From Pelargonium cotyledonis (Eukaryota; Streptophyta; Magnoliopsida; Geraniales; Geraniaceae), in NCBI GenBank assembly GCA_036897625.1, contig JAYMTA010000125.1, forward strand, positions 1 through 39,354: DNA of 39,354 nt, given 5' to 3'. The first letter of the stretch is position 1, and each line of letters opens with the position of its first letter. The notes under the pieces are model-generated. The model saw only the letters and a program-made list of their open reading frames with translations. It was not told where the DNA came from and did not search any database. The translations under genes were made by a program, and so were the position numbers. Positions 24,416-34,947 of the stretch are shown here, in pieces.

Positions 24416-24798
24416 TAGAATATCAGACTAATAATTAAAAAAATAAACAGCATGTATGATTTTTCCTTACAAAAAATATATAAATAACGGGCAGAACTGC
24501 CAGTTTTATGATTTTTACTATCATAATGAGTAGCAGAGCAAGTAGCCAGTAGGCTTGCTGAAAATGGCAAAAAGGAACCAACTTCAAAACCAAAGACTAT
24601 ACATGTCTGTCAAAAACTGTTTTCATGTTTCCAGAAATAGAACTGCCTGTTTCAATTTATATGCTGCTCTGTGCTTCCCTCAAATGCCTACCATCTCCTC
24701 CTCTTCTGCAGCATTTACTCAAATCAACTCCACAGTTTGTCTTAACACATTTGTTCTGATTCTGATCTGTGTTTCCTCAGGATAGAGAACCAGAAGAG

Positions 24799-25612
24799 AT
24801 GGAGAAGCATAATCCCAAGAGGTTCCCTGACTTCTTCAAGATCTACTTGTCTGAATTCAGCTCTGAAAGAATGGTAATCTATTAACTCTCCATCACTCTT
24901 AGCTACACTGTTTTTGTGATCTGGGTTCTGTTCATGGACCTCTGATTTGTTGAGTTTTGTTGGATATGTGAACATTCTCCAGTGTATGATTTTGGGTTTG
25001 TGGTCAATGTTTGTTTGGTTGATGATTTTTTGTTGGTACTAAATTATATAAAATGAGGTTTCTTTCTGTGAATCTCTGTTTTTTTTTTGTTCACAAAACT
25101 AGTTGATCTTTGGAAACCATTTATTGTTCTTCTCATGCTGAAGAGGGAAGACACTAAAATGGGTTCTGTAATTTATATTTTGTTTCCTGACTTGTGATTG
25201 CCTTTCTCTTTAGCTCATTCCACATTCATTTGTAAGACATGTGAAAGGACTGATACCAAAGAAGACCATCCTTAGAATCAGTCTGGGTAAACAATGGCCT
25301 GTGAGGGTGGTCAAGACTGACCAAGGGACTTACTTTACTGATGGCTGGAGGCTTTTTGTTCAAGAAAATGCTATTCAAGAAGGAGAGTTCCTGGTCTTCC
25401 GCTTCAGAGATGGTATGTTTAATGTTGCGGTTTTTGGGCATTCTATGTGCCAAAAGAATAATCCATCCAGGATGAAGGGGAAAGAGGATGCAGTGATAAT
25501 AGAAGAACAAAAACAAGATGATGATGACGATGATGATGACGACGAGGAGGACTGCAATGATGATGATGAGCATGAAGGAGGAGGAGAAGAAGAACAACAA
25601 GAACCAGAACAA

Positions 25613-25670
<58 letters not shown>

Positions 25671-26245
25671 GTGATGACGACAAGGACTACAATGATGTTG
25701 ATGATGAGCATGAAGGAGGAGGAGAAGAACATCAAGAAGACCAGCATCTGCAGCTCAGAAATCCTTCATTTCGCGCAAAACCACAATCGGGGCATAGATG
25801 CAAATTGGTAAAATTATTTTATATATGTTGTTTCAAGATACTATCTCTGGCTTTTTGGAAATCGGGCTAGTCTAGTAGCTTGAACTGCTCTGTTGCATTT
25901 CTTGTTAGTACCATCTAGTTGACTGAAATGATGTTTTCTGGTTCAATGTTGCAGCATGTTCCTTCAAAGGTTATTGAAGACAATAACCTCAAATTTAACA
26001 CGGACATCATCTTCCAAGACCCGTCTGATAGAAAATGGCGCGGGAAGGTTGCAACTTGGAAGGATGGCCGTACGTGGATTGGGGGTTGGGACATTATTTG
26101 CAGAAAAAACATTCTCAAGGAAGACCAAGAATTTGTCTGTGAGCTCATGCTAGACAATTACCAGGGACACCACTGTGGAGGCTATGACTGTTATCATATA
26201 TGTGATAAGATTAAGGTTCATGTTGTCAACAAAAGAAAAGATTAA
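24799..26245 (+). CDS. Two-B3-domain protein with acidic linker (REM type)
   Basis: Exons: 24799-24873, 25214-25807 and 25955-26245. GT-AG introns in phase 0 give 319 aa. The first B3 domain is at about residues 12-103 (FFKIYLSEFSSERM, LIPHSFVRHV, GKQWPVRVV, FTDGWRLFVQENAI, EFLVFRFRDG). The linker, about residues 118-200, is dominated by Asp and Glu, including a run of 19 Asp. The second B3 domain is at about 222-316 (HVPSKVIEDNNL, KWRGKVATWKDG, GGWDIICRKNILKED, IKVHVVNKRKD). It has two phase-0 introns instead of three, and its sequence is distant from the two upstream B3 genes, so it is an older member of the cluster. Nuclear DNA binding is inferred from the fold; the role is unknown. The start is the only ATG that places the B3 N-terminus correctly. 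Confidence 0.92.
25613..25669 (+). repeat. In-frame (GAT)19 coding microsatellite
   Basis: Nineteen uninterrupted GAT codons encode 19 aspartates in the linker of the third B3 gene. The perfect run suggests length variation between individuals. Flanking blocks, GAGCATGAAGGAGGAGGAGA at 25568 and again at 25706, show that a 138-bp in-frame segment containing this type of tract has been duplicated. Confidence 0.95.
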
Positions 26246-26860
26246 AGACATTATAATCAGAATCTAGCATATGTTGTATGAACAAAATTGAGGTACACTA
26301 GATCATTTGAAGCAAGCTATGTATTATTATCTACTCCTAAATTTGAGGTTTATGTAATGAAGCAATGGTTTTTATCAGAATATAGTTTACTTTTATGGAA
26401 ACAAACCAGAAGAGAACATAAAATTCATTTGTATGAAAAATGGAATATACAGTATTATCTGATCCATGGGACTGTTATTGAATAAAAAAGGTTTAAGCAT
26501 TATGTGACAAGCCCAAGGCCTGGAATTTATTTATTTATTTCTCTTGGCCAGTATTTAAAGTTGCACAATCTTACATGGTTTGTCTACAAATAACCTATAA
26601 TCTGATCTGCTTATGAACCAACCATCCTCCTCTAACCTTATCCATTTTCTCCTATCTACAAAATCTCATTTGCTTCCCTCTCATCACATCTTTGCACTTC
26701 CAACAATCTCAAAACCAGAAACACAAACTCTTTCACACACCACCACAAGAAAACAGGTCTCACCACATACTTATCTGAACTTTTATTTTCTGATAACCAA
26801 GCTCTATTCACTAACATTTTATCTGTTTTTACCAGGTAGTGTGTTGAAAGAAGCTACACA
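26246..26860. other. Intergenic region and promoter/leader of the PetM gene
   Basis: It holds the 3' UTR of the third B3 gene followed by the PetM upstream region. A C- and A-rich leader runs from about 26610 to 26755. A possible leader intron follows (donor CAG|GTCTCA at about 26755, acceptor TTTTTACCAG near 26836), but no transcript evidence is available. Confidence 0.4.
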
Positions 26861-27214
26861 ATGGCAACAGCTTCCTCTGCAACACTATCACCAGCTGTGA
26901 TCACCTCCTTCTCCAGTTCTGGATTGAGGAAGAGAAACAGCCCCATGAATGTACATTACATTACCGGTCTGAATGCTTATGATGGACTCAAGGCTCAGAA
27001 CAAAGTGACCTCTCTAGGCCTCCCCATTTCAGTTGACTGGTGCTTTGCAAAATTTGCTGACTCCATCAAGCCACGAGGCAGTGGCAGAGGCGCTACGTGT
27101 AACGCGGTGGCTGAGATATTCAAGATTGCTGCAGTCATGAATGGCCTTGTCCTTGTTGGAGTTGCAGTTGGTTTTGTTCTGCTTCGAATCGAGGCTTTCG
27201 TGGAGGAAGCTTGA
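26861..27214 (+). CDS. PETM: Cytochrome b6f complex subunit PetM (subunit VII), plastid precursor
   Basis: An intronless 117-aa frame. Residues 1-80 are a Ser/Ala/Lys/Arg-rich chloroplast transit peptide, with the blocks [18 protein letters not shown] and [14 protein letters not shown] that plant PetM precursors share. The mature peptide begins around residue 81-84. It contains one membrane helix (about 88-109: [19 protein letters not shown]) followed by [11 protein letters not shown], the hallmark of PetM. In the thylakoid it is one of the small single-helix subunits at the edge of the b6f dimer, which passes electrons from plastoquinol to plastocyanin. Arabidopsis At2g26500 is the recalled equivalent. 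Confidence 0.95.
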   Translation: MATASSATLSPAVITSFSSSGLRKRNSPMNVHYITGLNAYDGLKAQNKVTSLGLPISVDWCFAKFADSIKPRGSGRGATCNAVAEIFKIAAVMNGLVLVGVAVGFVLLRIEAFVEEA

Positions 27215-27683
27215 GGAAACTGCAGAATTGGGTGTATGTTGAAATTCTTGTCTGTTCAAATAGTTCATTTATGCAGAACCTCAATTGTTTTTTGTATGTC
27301 TAAATCAAACTACCAAATGGTTTGTTTGTTTTTTTCTTATTACAATTACATGTTTATAGAGAAAATTGATAAAAACCAGTACTTTCTTTTTGGAATGTAA
27401 GAAAGTTTCATGAGCTTTGAGAATAACATTATCCAAGAAAGGACTAATGTTTTATTGCTGTTTTGATTAAGAATTGAAGATGAAAATGAAATTCTGCTAA
27501 AAAAGAAATGAAAAAAGAGAGCAATAATATAACGTAAATGTTATTGATGGTGCCCAGAGAGGCAATAAGTTACATTTCCATGAAGTCTTGATTAAGAAAC
27601 TAGTATTCTATATCAACAAAGGTCAACTGAATTGCCTTGTAACATATAGCAAACCTTATGGATGAGGTTGCTTGTTATAAGCA
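27215..27683. other. Convergent 3' flanks of PetM and the DUF716 gene
   Basis: About 470 bp of AT-rich DNA between two convergent stop codons. It contains both 3' UTRs. No other element is visible. Confidence 0.5.
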
Positions 27684-28544
27684 TCAACTAATGGTAACAT
27701 CAAGAGCTCTGCTGTGAAGTTGCTCGTACTGACTTCGCTGGCCTTTCGGAGAATATTTTCCTGCTAAGAACAGGCAAATACCTCCAGTGAATATCAGGAT
27801 TCCAGAAAGTATCCAGCTGAATTGCAGATTGGCTAGTCCTACAGCACGAGACCCTGCTTCGCGGGATCCACAAATCACTGCCCCGTGCTTGTATTCACCA
27901 GTAGCGTCAGCCAACTGCATGACGCAACCCTGTGGGACTAACTCGGGAACCCATAGCATGAATCCCATGTTCATAAACCAACACCCTTGGAACACAACTG
28001 AAATTGAGAGAACAAGAGCCGCATGGAAACTGGTCGGGAAACATGTTGCTGCTAGAGACGAAATGAGAGAGACAGATACTATGAGCTGCAAGAGCCAGTG
28101 GTAGTGGCCTTCAAGTCCAACATGGTCAGCGGAGTGAAAGTGGAGTAGGAAAAGCTCCTGGCCAAAAACAGAGGTTGCAAGAATCCCAGTCATCCCTGAT
28201 AGCATATTTGATGAGCCAATCAATTCTGCAAAGAGGGTAAAACCAGCAAATATGGCAAGGTGGATAAACATGGTTGCATGCTCAAAGTTATTGAGCTTGA
28301 ATGAAAATCGAAGGAACGGGAAGTCTAGAACTTGCATGACTATAGCAAAGATGGAAAATAAGAAAATCAGGATGAGCTCCAAGTATTTGAATTTGAAAAG
28401 ACAGCCATCAAATGGGTACCAAAATATTGATAGAAAGCTAGCAGAGCCCTTGAGCAAGTATGATCTGCTAGTGTTGATAGTGTGCCATAACCCAAGAAGG
28501 GTGAGGGCTAAAGCAGGTACTATGTGTCCTACAAAAGTGCCCAT
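27684..28544 (-). CDS. DUF716/TMEM45-family multi-pass membrane protein
   Basis: An intronless 286-aa frame. About seven hydrophobic segments can be seen (roughly residues 7-21, 55-73, 90-109, 115-134, 149-167, 174-197 and 243-262). The His-rich motif HFHSADHVGLEGHYHWLLQL (135-154) is typical of the DUF716 family, which includes animal TMEM45 and plant proteins annotated as viral-response family proteins. The biochemical activity is not established; spaced His residues in or near the membrane could bind metal, but that is conjecture. The start is the first ATG matching the family's usual MGTFVGHI/LPG opening. A leader intron is possible upstream. Confidence 0.9.
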   Translation of the reverse strand: MGTFVGHIVPALALTLLGLWHTINTSRSYLLKGSASFLSIFWYPFDGCLFKFKYLELILIFLFSIFAIVMQVLDFPFLRFSFKLNNFEHATMFIHLAIFAGFTLFAELIGSSNMLSGMTGILATSVFGQELFLLHFHSADHVGLEGHYHWLLQLIVSVSLISSLAATCFPTSFHAALVLSISVVFQGCWFMNMGFMLWVPELVPQGCVMQLADATGEYKHGAVICGSREAGSRAVGLANLQFSWILSGILIFTGGICLFLAGKYSPKGQRSQYEQLHSRALDVTIS

Positions 28545-30281
28545 GGAGAAGAATTCTGCTCTCAGGGATCAGAATTGTCTGGGTTGTGATACCCACCCAG
28601 AGCTTAAATACCTGATCCTGAACAGAAGTTATTGCAGAATCGTTTGCTACAGAATAAATAATAAAGCAACAGCAGTAGAACACTGTGGTGGTGACTTCTT
28701 CCATCATTTGGTGCATGGTGCATGGTGCATGGGATTTCCACAAGCCATTTCGAAAAGGAACACGCATCTATGATTGAAATCTATGCAGAAGGTGGGGTAT
28801 TCGGAATAAAACTTGTCCCCTAGTAAAAAGAAAGAAAGAGACCGTTAAGAAATGAAATTAACTAACATACCCGACACACGATGTTAACTTCATCCAATAT
28901 AATATTGAATCATACCAGGCTCATATCTTCAGTAGCTTAACATTGTTTGTTTCTCTTGAATCATGGGAGACAACCCTTCCCTGTCCATCTGAATGATATA
29001 AAAGGTCTCGACTCTTCCAAGATTCCAAGGGCCACACAGTTGCCCCATATGCATGTAATGGAAGGTGAGACATAAACCAATATATCAAGGATGGCAAATA
29101 AGATGTTTCCACTTGTTGAAAGGTTCAACCGTTAGTGGACCATCCTCAATTAAACAGTGATATAAAATAATTTTAAAGAAGTAAGATTACAAATACAGTA
29201 CCTTGCTGTGGTGATGTATGGAGGATGGTTATTTGCTTATGAGTCTTACTCCACTATGACAAGTCGAATAAGAGCCCCTGGTAAAGAGAGTGGAAAAAGC
29301 TAAGAAAGTGGCAAATAGATGAAGTTTGGGCAACATATCTTGTCTTGGAAAGTTTTAACCAAACAAAGCATACAATTTAAAGAACCCACTGTTAAAGTAA
29401 ACTAGGATTAGTTTCTGGTATTTGGATATCTTCTGTTAATCCTTCCTTTTAACATATTAAGCATTTAGGTTGGAGCTAGTTTAGCAAAGAGAAATGGCAC
29501 CTAAAGGAGATGAAAAGGAGCTTATGCAATGATCATAGGAAACAGAAACAGGAAAAGGAGTTCAACCGAAAGAAAATGATATTTTAGGTCCATGCAATTG
29601 GTAGAATATATAAATAACCAATCAAGCTACTTAGCTCTCATCAATAAGGATTAGGCCCCAAAATGTAATCCACAACAACAGAAACTATCTGCATTTTGAG
29701 ATTGCATAATATAAATATTTTTCCGCTGAGGACTATTTTCATACACATTGCAGAACAATGTTATAATCAGACTGCAGTAATTGGAAAGTAAACCACAAAA
29801 AACATTGACCTAAAGTGTCATTTCTATCAAATGCATAGAGATCGTGTATATTTCTGAAAAGTTAGCAACCTTCCTCAATGGCTAATATATCTGTCTTATG
29901 CCACAACATCAACTAAAAATCTTTATCAAACTATAGCTGTACTGCAAATGAGATGTGACAAACTTCTCCAACAATTGATTTCAAAACATCAATTTCTATA
30001 TAAGATATGCACGATACTACAGTTACAACCCAAGCAACTCTGAAGTAGTACAACTTGGTATTGAGAAAATAAGAAAAGTATAAATAAACTAACAAGGAAT
30101 GAATTAGGTTTACAATCACAGTGATACCTTGTTATGAACCAGCTCAAACATTCTCTAGCCATTATCACAAGATTACTCAACATTAACATGATTTAAGTTT
30201 AACCAACAAAAACTACCAAAAGAACCTTGTATCAGCTAAGGTTTGAAGACTGGTGGCCAATTGAACATGGATCTCCCAACA
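28545..30281. other. Upstream region of the DUF716 gene and 3' flank of the PPR gene
   Basis: Both neighbours are on the minus strand, so this stretch holds the promoter and leader (possibly with introns) of the DUF716 gene and the 3' UTR of the PPR gene. The short open frames here lack family features. A small tandem of the unit GCATGGT lies near 28712-28732. I see no transposon ends. Confidence 0.45.
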
Positions 30282-32165
30282 CTATCCACTTTCCTCCATC
30301 CCCTCAACTGATCCCATCATCCCCTCTGCCAAGGGGAGATAGGTGATGTCATCAGGAGTAATGCCATTACTGATCATTTCATTTAGGAGCTCTCGAGCAT
30401 GATCAACTTGCTGGTTTTCTGATAAGCCTCGAATAAGGGCATTATAAGTGCGATAGGTGGGATTGAAACCTAAACTTAACATCTCATCCCGAACTCTAAG
30501 GGCATCCTTTGTATCACCTCTCCTACTATACCCACTTATGAGGGTAGTATAACTTACATGGTCAGGTTCAATTCCTCTTTTCTCCATTTCACCAAGAAGC
30601 GCGCGAGCTTCTTCAACTCTACCCTCATTGCAATGACCTTGCATCAAGATATTATATGTTGATTCATTTGGGGGAACATTCATCCTATCCATTTCTTTCA
30701 AAAGCAAAAAGGCGCTCTCCATATTTCCATTATCACAGTGACCATTAATCAAGACATTGAATATCGTAGCATCGGGCATAATACATTTACTCAGCATCTT
30801 CTCAAACAGGTCATCAGCATTCTTCATACAATTCCATTTACTCAGAACATAGATAAGGGATGTGTAAGTCTCCCGTGTTGGCTGAAACCCTTTAAATAAC
30901 ATCTCATTGTGGAGTTCAAATGCTCTCAGTTTATCACCACGCCAGCAATACTCGTTTATCAAGATGTTATAAGTAATGACATCAGGAACCACCCCTCTCT
31001 TTCTCATTTCTTGCATCATATCATCAGCTTCATCTATCTTGGCTACGATAAACAAGGCATGAATCAACATATTGTAAGTAGTCACAGTTGGCATTATGCC
31101 CTTCTCGACCATTTCATCCTTGTAAGCAAAAGCCATTTCCAAATTCCCCGCATTACAATACCCATCAATCAAAGAGTTATAATTAACAGCTGTTGGAGGC
31201 AGCCCAATTTCCACCATTTTGCTAAAAAGCTGAGAAGCCTCCTCAAGTCTTTTCGCCTTACACATCCATTTAATAAGTGAACCATATGTGACTGAGTTCG
31301 GCTCAATTCCTTTTCTCTTCATTGTGATGAGAAGCCGTTGAGCCTCTTCAAGCTTCCCTACTGAACAATACCCATTAACTAAGGTATTGTATGTAACAAC
31401 GTTCGGCCTTACCCCTAATCTCTCCATAGTCTCAATGAACTCCTTGGCCTTGTTTACCTTCCCTTCCTTGCACAACACATTAATCATGATACTATACGTA
31501 AGCAGATTCGACTTGATCTTCATCTTAAACATCTCAGCATACATAACCCAAGCCGCATCGAACCTTCTTAGTTTCAGAAACAAGCCCAACATTTCATTAC
31601 ATGTTTCAGTCATTGGGAGCATACCATTCTCCTTCATCAGATAAAAACACTCAGAAGCCTCATTAGGCATCCTCAACTCGCAGCAAGCCCGGATCAACAA
31701 ATCAAAAACCACGGAACTCTTCAGACCCACCTGCTCTCGCGCAAGGAACAGCCTATCGAAAATCTCAGGCAGCTTCGCAGCACCATTTCCCACAATTTGC
31801 TTAAGGAGCAGCAATGCAGGAGGATGAGTCGAACGGAGGGAAGAGACGACGGCGGCAGCCAGGCAACGGGTTGTGGTGTCGAGACAATTGGGATCGAGGT
31901 GGCTAATGAACTCCAGAGCGAGTTCAGGGGTTTGGGAGAGATTGAGGAGGGAGGTGGAGATGAGGGAGGGAGTGAGCGGAAGGTGTTCGATCAAATGCCA
32001 CTGAGAAGAGCGGATGGAATCGAGGAGGGTTTTGTCGGTGGCGTTTTCAAGCGGTTGATGAGTTGAAGAGAAGCATGGTAGGGGTTTGGTTATGGAAAAC
32101 AAGGGTTTAAGGGTGAGATGCTTGGAGGATTTAGAATGGGTGAGGAAGGTTTTGGTGAGTTTCAT
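30282..32165 (-). CDS. P-class PPR protein, At2g15630-like, probably mitochondrial
   Basis: An intronless frame of 627 aa, the same length as I recall for Arabidopsis At2g15630 and with closely similar blocks such as SSQWHLIEH, INVLCKEGK and LSLGFNPT. Residues 1-35 are rich in Lys, Ser, Thr and Leu and nearly free of acidic residues, as expected for an organelle targeting peptide. From residue 151 to 605 there are exactly 13 contiguous 35-residue PPR motifs without gaps, followed by a partial one. There is no E, DYW or SMR extension, so it is a P-class protein. Such proteins bind organelle RNA and act in stability, processing, splicing or translation; the target is unknown. Absence of introns is normal for the family. 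Confidence 0.95.
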   Translation of the reverse strand: MKLTKTFLTHSKSSKHLTLKPLFSITKPLPCFSSTHQPLENATDKTLLDSIRSSQWHLIEHLPLTPSLISTSLLNLSQTPELALEFISHLDPNCLDTTTRCLAAAVVSSLRSTHPPALLLLKQIVGNGAAKLPEIFDRLFLAREQVGLKSSVVFDLLIRACCELRMPNEASECFYLMKENGMLPMTETCNEMLGLFLKLRRFDAAWVMYAEMFKMKIKSNLLTYSIMINVLCKEGKVNKAKEFIETMERLGVRPNVVTYNTLVNGYCSVGKLEEAQRLLITMKRKGIEPNSVTYGSLIKWMCKAKRLEEASQLFSKMVEIGLPPTAVNYNSLIDGYCNAGNLEMAFAYKDEMVEKGIMPTVTTYNMLIHALFIVAKIDEADDMMQEMRKRGVVPDVITYNILINEYCWRGDKLRAFELHNEMLFKGFQPTRETYTSLIYVLSKWNCMKNADDLFEKMLSKCIMPDATIFNVLINGHCDNGNMESAFLLLKEMDRMNVPPNESTYNILMQGHCNEGRVEEARALLGEMEKRGIEPDHVSYTTLISGYSRRGDTKDALRVRDEMLSLGFNPTYRTYNALIRGLSENQQVDHARELLNEMISNGITPDDITYLPLAEGMMGSVEGMEESG

Positions 32166-33295
32166 GTCGCTAGGTTTTGCAGAGAAGGAGACAGAGGCAG
32201 AAAGGGAGGTTTTTTTTTTTTTTTTTTCTTTAACCAGAATTAAAAACTGTTAGGGACAAGGCTAGAGCTGTACAAGTATTGGACAATTGATGAAGAGTAT
32301 TGTGATTGGATATTATATAAATGGCCTATGTTTAAGTGGGCTTACTATTGCTAGAAATTAGAATATGCAACTTGGTTGGAAACAGTAGATACAATTCCAA
32401 AATATTTTGGGTTAGATCGGATCGGATTTTTCGGATTAAATTAAATAAATCCATTTATTTTATACTAAAATGACTGGATATGTCCAATCAAATCAAATCT
32501 GGTTCGATTCAGTCAGTTTTTTTTCAAGAGAAATCCAATCCGAATTTGATTAGATTGGATCGAATTTTTCTCATATTTGATTTTAAATGTCCGAGAATTT
32601 GAATCTAGATTGTCGTCTCTACTCTAGTACAAATGGTTCATGTTTATATGAAAGATATATGCTTAATGTGAAAATTATATATTTTACGTAAATACACATA
32701 GAAAGAAGTATATTCAATAGTCATATAGGAAAGAAAAATAGGCGAGTCACATCTTCAAATTAATTACGCACGTTGGACATGTGTCCCACTTTCTTTCATG
32801 CGCTACCACGAAGAGATCAACATCTTCGGACCAAATGTTCCCTTACCAAATCTAACCAAATCTCTTACTTCTAGAAGATTTCTACACTGACACGTATTCA
32901 AGATATTTAATTAACCCCGAATCAAAATGTAAAACAATTTGGTAACGAAAATAGTATTCCCATTAAAAATTCAATATTCCAATCACAGACTATGTTAAAA
33001 GCTGAATCCGGTATTAGACACCAAAACATGTACTAATACTATGTACTAGAAACTGTCCAAAACAGCTGATATGTAAACATAGAAAAGCAGCAAGTTGAAG
33101 CTGGCGGTTTCCGAACGCTGTGGACCCAAATGCCGGCGCATCGTTACAAAAAAGGTGTGCGCCGCCGTGAGCCCATCAAAACCAGCTGCCCACTTGTTCC
33201 ATAAATATCCATCCATTTATTTACAAAATATCATACTCAAAACACCATTCCAATTAAGAATCTTCTGATTTTTTTCAAAAATATCTATCTACAAT
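32166..33295. other. Promoter region between the PPR gene and the first small gene (divergent)
   Basis: A poly-T tract (32212-32227) lies just upstream of the PPR ATG. Around 32410-32580 there are repeated GGATCGGATTTTTCGGATT-like and AATCCAATCCGAATT-like words in both orientations, probably a decayed repeat. 33110-33180 is GC-rich. CATAAATA at 33200-33207 is a plausible TATA box about 96 bp before the small gene's ATG. Confidence 0.45.
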
Positions 33296-33499
33296 ATGTC
33301 TGGGATCGTCGATATGTGGAGCACTGAGATGGCCAAGCTGCGCCAAAAGGGTCAATCCATCTTCTCCAATGCTAATTCCACTGCCGATACTGATACCTCT
33401 AACCCTCCATCGCCATTAAAGCTGCTTAAACTTAAATTTCCAGCCATCAAGTGCTCTGAAAATTCAGTTTCTATGCTTGTTAATTGCTTTACCACTTGA
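33296..33499 (+). CDS. Small uncharacterised plant protein, paralogue 1 (67 aa)
   Basis: An intronless 67-aa frame starting MSGIVDMWSTEMAKLRQKG and ending SENSVSMLVNCFTT. It shares both ends with the gene at 34744: MSG-V-D-x-W-x-x-E-[ML]-AKL at the N-terminus and SE-x-x-V-x-x-L[VM][ND] near the C-terminus. The middle is variable and rich in Ser, Thr, Pro and Lys. There is no signal peptide or clear membrane helix. Sharing of the two ends with a linked relative, a TATA-like box at a suitable distance, and a short plant-like leader support a real gene. I do not know its function; it may be a short stress-responsive protein, but that is a guess. Confidence 0.72.
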   Translation: MSGIVDMWSTEMAKLRQKGQSIFSNANSTADTDTSNPPSPLKLLKLKFPAIKCSENSVSMLVNCFTT

Positions 33500-34743
33500 A
33501 ACCAATGTTCAGTTGTATAATATTTGTACTTTACTCCCACTTTTACAAGCTTTGTGTCTATGTTTAGTTATGTACTCATTGTAAATTAAATATGAATCTA
33601 CCTTTTTTGTTTACGTTTTGTAATGTTTGTTTATGTGAAATACAACAAAACACGCACGCAATAAAGAAAGATGGACTATGATTAATCGTTCTCATAAGAT
33701 ATTATAAAATGGAGATGCATGAATAGAAATAAAATAAAAATCCAAAAACATCTTGTTACCATTAAGGTCCTTCTCATTCTTAAAAATATCAATCATCCTA
33801 AGCTTCACAAATATCTTTAAAAGCACCTTTAGTCAGTTTAACATCTTTAATTTGTATGGACCATGTACTACTATGGTATATTCTCCTTTTATTTTTAAAT
33901 GTCCCGGAAAACTTTAAATTAAAAAATATTTAAAATAACTAACTATGAAATACTCATGAAAATTATTTATGTGAATTGTAACCATTTGTCTTTCAGATGA
34001 TTCATGTTTGATATATAGAAAATGTTTGTAGTGTGATATAACATTAAAATGCTATGTCTATATATATTACTCTCCAAATGTTTGTGACTTGTGAGTGCTT
34101 GCTGCTCATGCAAAAACTACAGCAAAGTTTTTGTGATCTTAGTTTATTTATCTGTCCCTAAATAAATTGCAAACCATAACTATGCTATATATATACTCAA
34201 ATTTTGAAGTATGTCATAGAAAAATATTGGGGAAAACTAAACATTCTTTATCATACAGGCATGACTCTCGCTCCATTTGAATGGAAGAACGGGTCATGTC
34301 ATTTTTCAACCTGAATAACTTGATTCAAAATGGCTTTCACTAGTGATTTTTTTAGTATTGTGTTCTATTGAATACTTATCAATAGAACACTAATCTAATC
34401 TTTTAAATGAAATGAAAAACATATATGATGAAATTGTGAGTAGTAGATAGCTCCACATATAGACCACAGATAAGCTCGACCATGAGAATTCAAAATATTT
34501 TAGCAGCCAACCATGACTCTCTTAGTTAGGCATATCCTTAGAATCCTTCCTCCATATTCCATACGTATCCGGAGATGGCCTACACTCTGATTGAGTTGTT
34601 TTTGTATCTATGCAGACCAAAAATATAATTTCTCTCCCTCCTCCCTTCTATATAAAACCATACAATACAAGTAATAATCTCAAATTCATTCAACCAAAAA
34701 TCAATACTTCATAAATATCAGAGATATTTTTTTGTGTGCTGAA
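33500..34743. other. Intergenic region between the two small genes
   Basis: Very AT-rich DNA with no supported coding sequence. It contains the 3' UTR of the first small gene and the promoter of the second. A short inverted match lies near 34370-34390 (TGAATACTTATCAATAGAACAC region with TAGTATTGTGTTCTATTG). Confidence 0.45.
34648..34656 (+). promoter_or_regulatory. Probable TATA box of the second small gene
   Basis: CTATATAAA lies about 90 bp before the ATG at 34744. It sits downstream of a CT-rich stretch and upstream of a CAA/ATCA-rich leader. The distance and form agree with a strong plant core promoter; the transcription start should fall near 34680. Confidence 0.6.
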
Positions 34744-34947
34744 ATGTCGGGTGTCGCGGTGGATGTGTGGATGGGAGAGCTAGCAAAGCTGAAGGAGAAG
34801 GTAGGAGGCCTCCGCCTGAAGCCATTGTTGTCTTCCAAATCGAAACGAGAAAAAGAAGCAGAGAGCAAAATCATTGGGGACCGAGAAGATTCATCAACAC
34901 TCTCCGAGTCCACTGTTTTTTTACTCATGGATCGCGCCACTTTCTGA
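34744..34947 (+). CDS. Small uncharacterised plant protein, paralogue 2 (67 aa)
   Basis: An intronless frame of 67 aa beginning MSGVAVDVWMGELAKLKEKV and ending LSESTVFLLMDRATF. It is related to the gene at 33296 in the first 18 and last 14 residues; the lysine-rich middle (KSKREKEAESK) is not conserved. The ATG is the first in frame after the TATA box, and upstream in-frame codons are outside the shared block. The two genes are in the same orientation 1.4 kb apart, so tandem duplication is likely. No domain is recognised. Confidence 0.75.
   Translation: MSGVAVDVWMGELAKLKEKVGGLRLKPLLSSKSKREKEAESKIIGDREDSSTLSESTVFLLMDRATF

Larger units (their letters stand above)
23291..24798. other. Region between the second and third B3 genes
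   Basis: No coding sequence is supported. It holds the 3' flank of the second B3 gene, a 73-bp tandem duplication and a diverged pair of longer repeats around 24170 and 24330 (listed separately). The final 150 bp, rich in C and T, should be the leader of the third B3 gene. Confidence 0.5.

Noticed and set aside
25226-25747. Ile-rich and Ser-rich frames antisense to the third B3 gene
   Set aside because: They are the reverse readings of the GAT repeat and have no start context or conserved domain.
28252-28773. 173-codon plus-strand frame
   Set aside because: It lies largely antisense to the DUF716 gene and its leader; no domain and no splice or promoter context.
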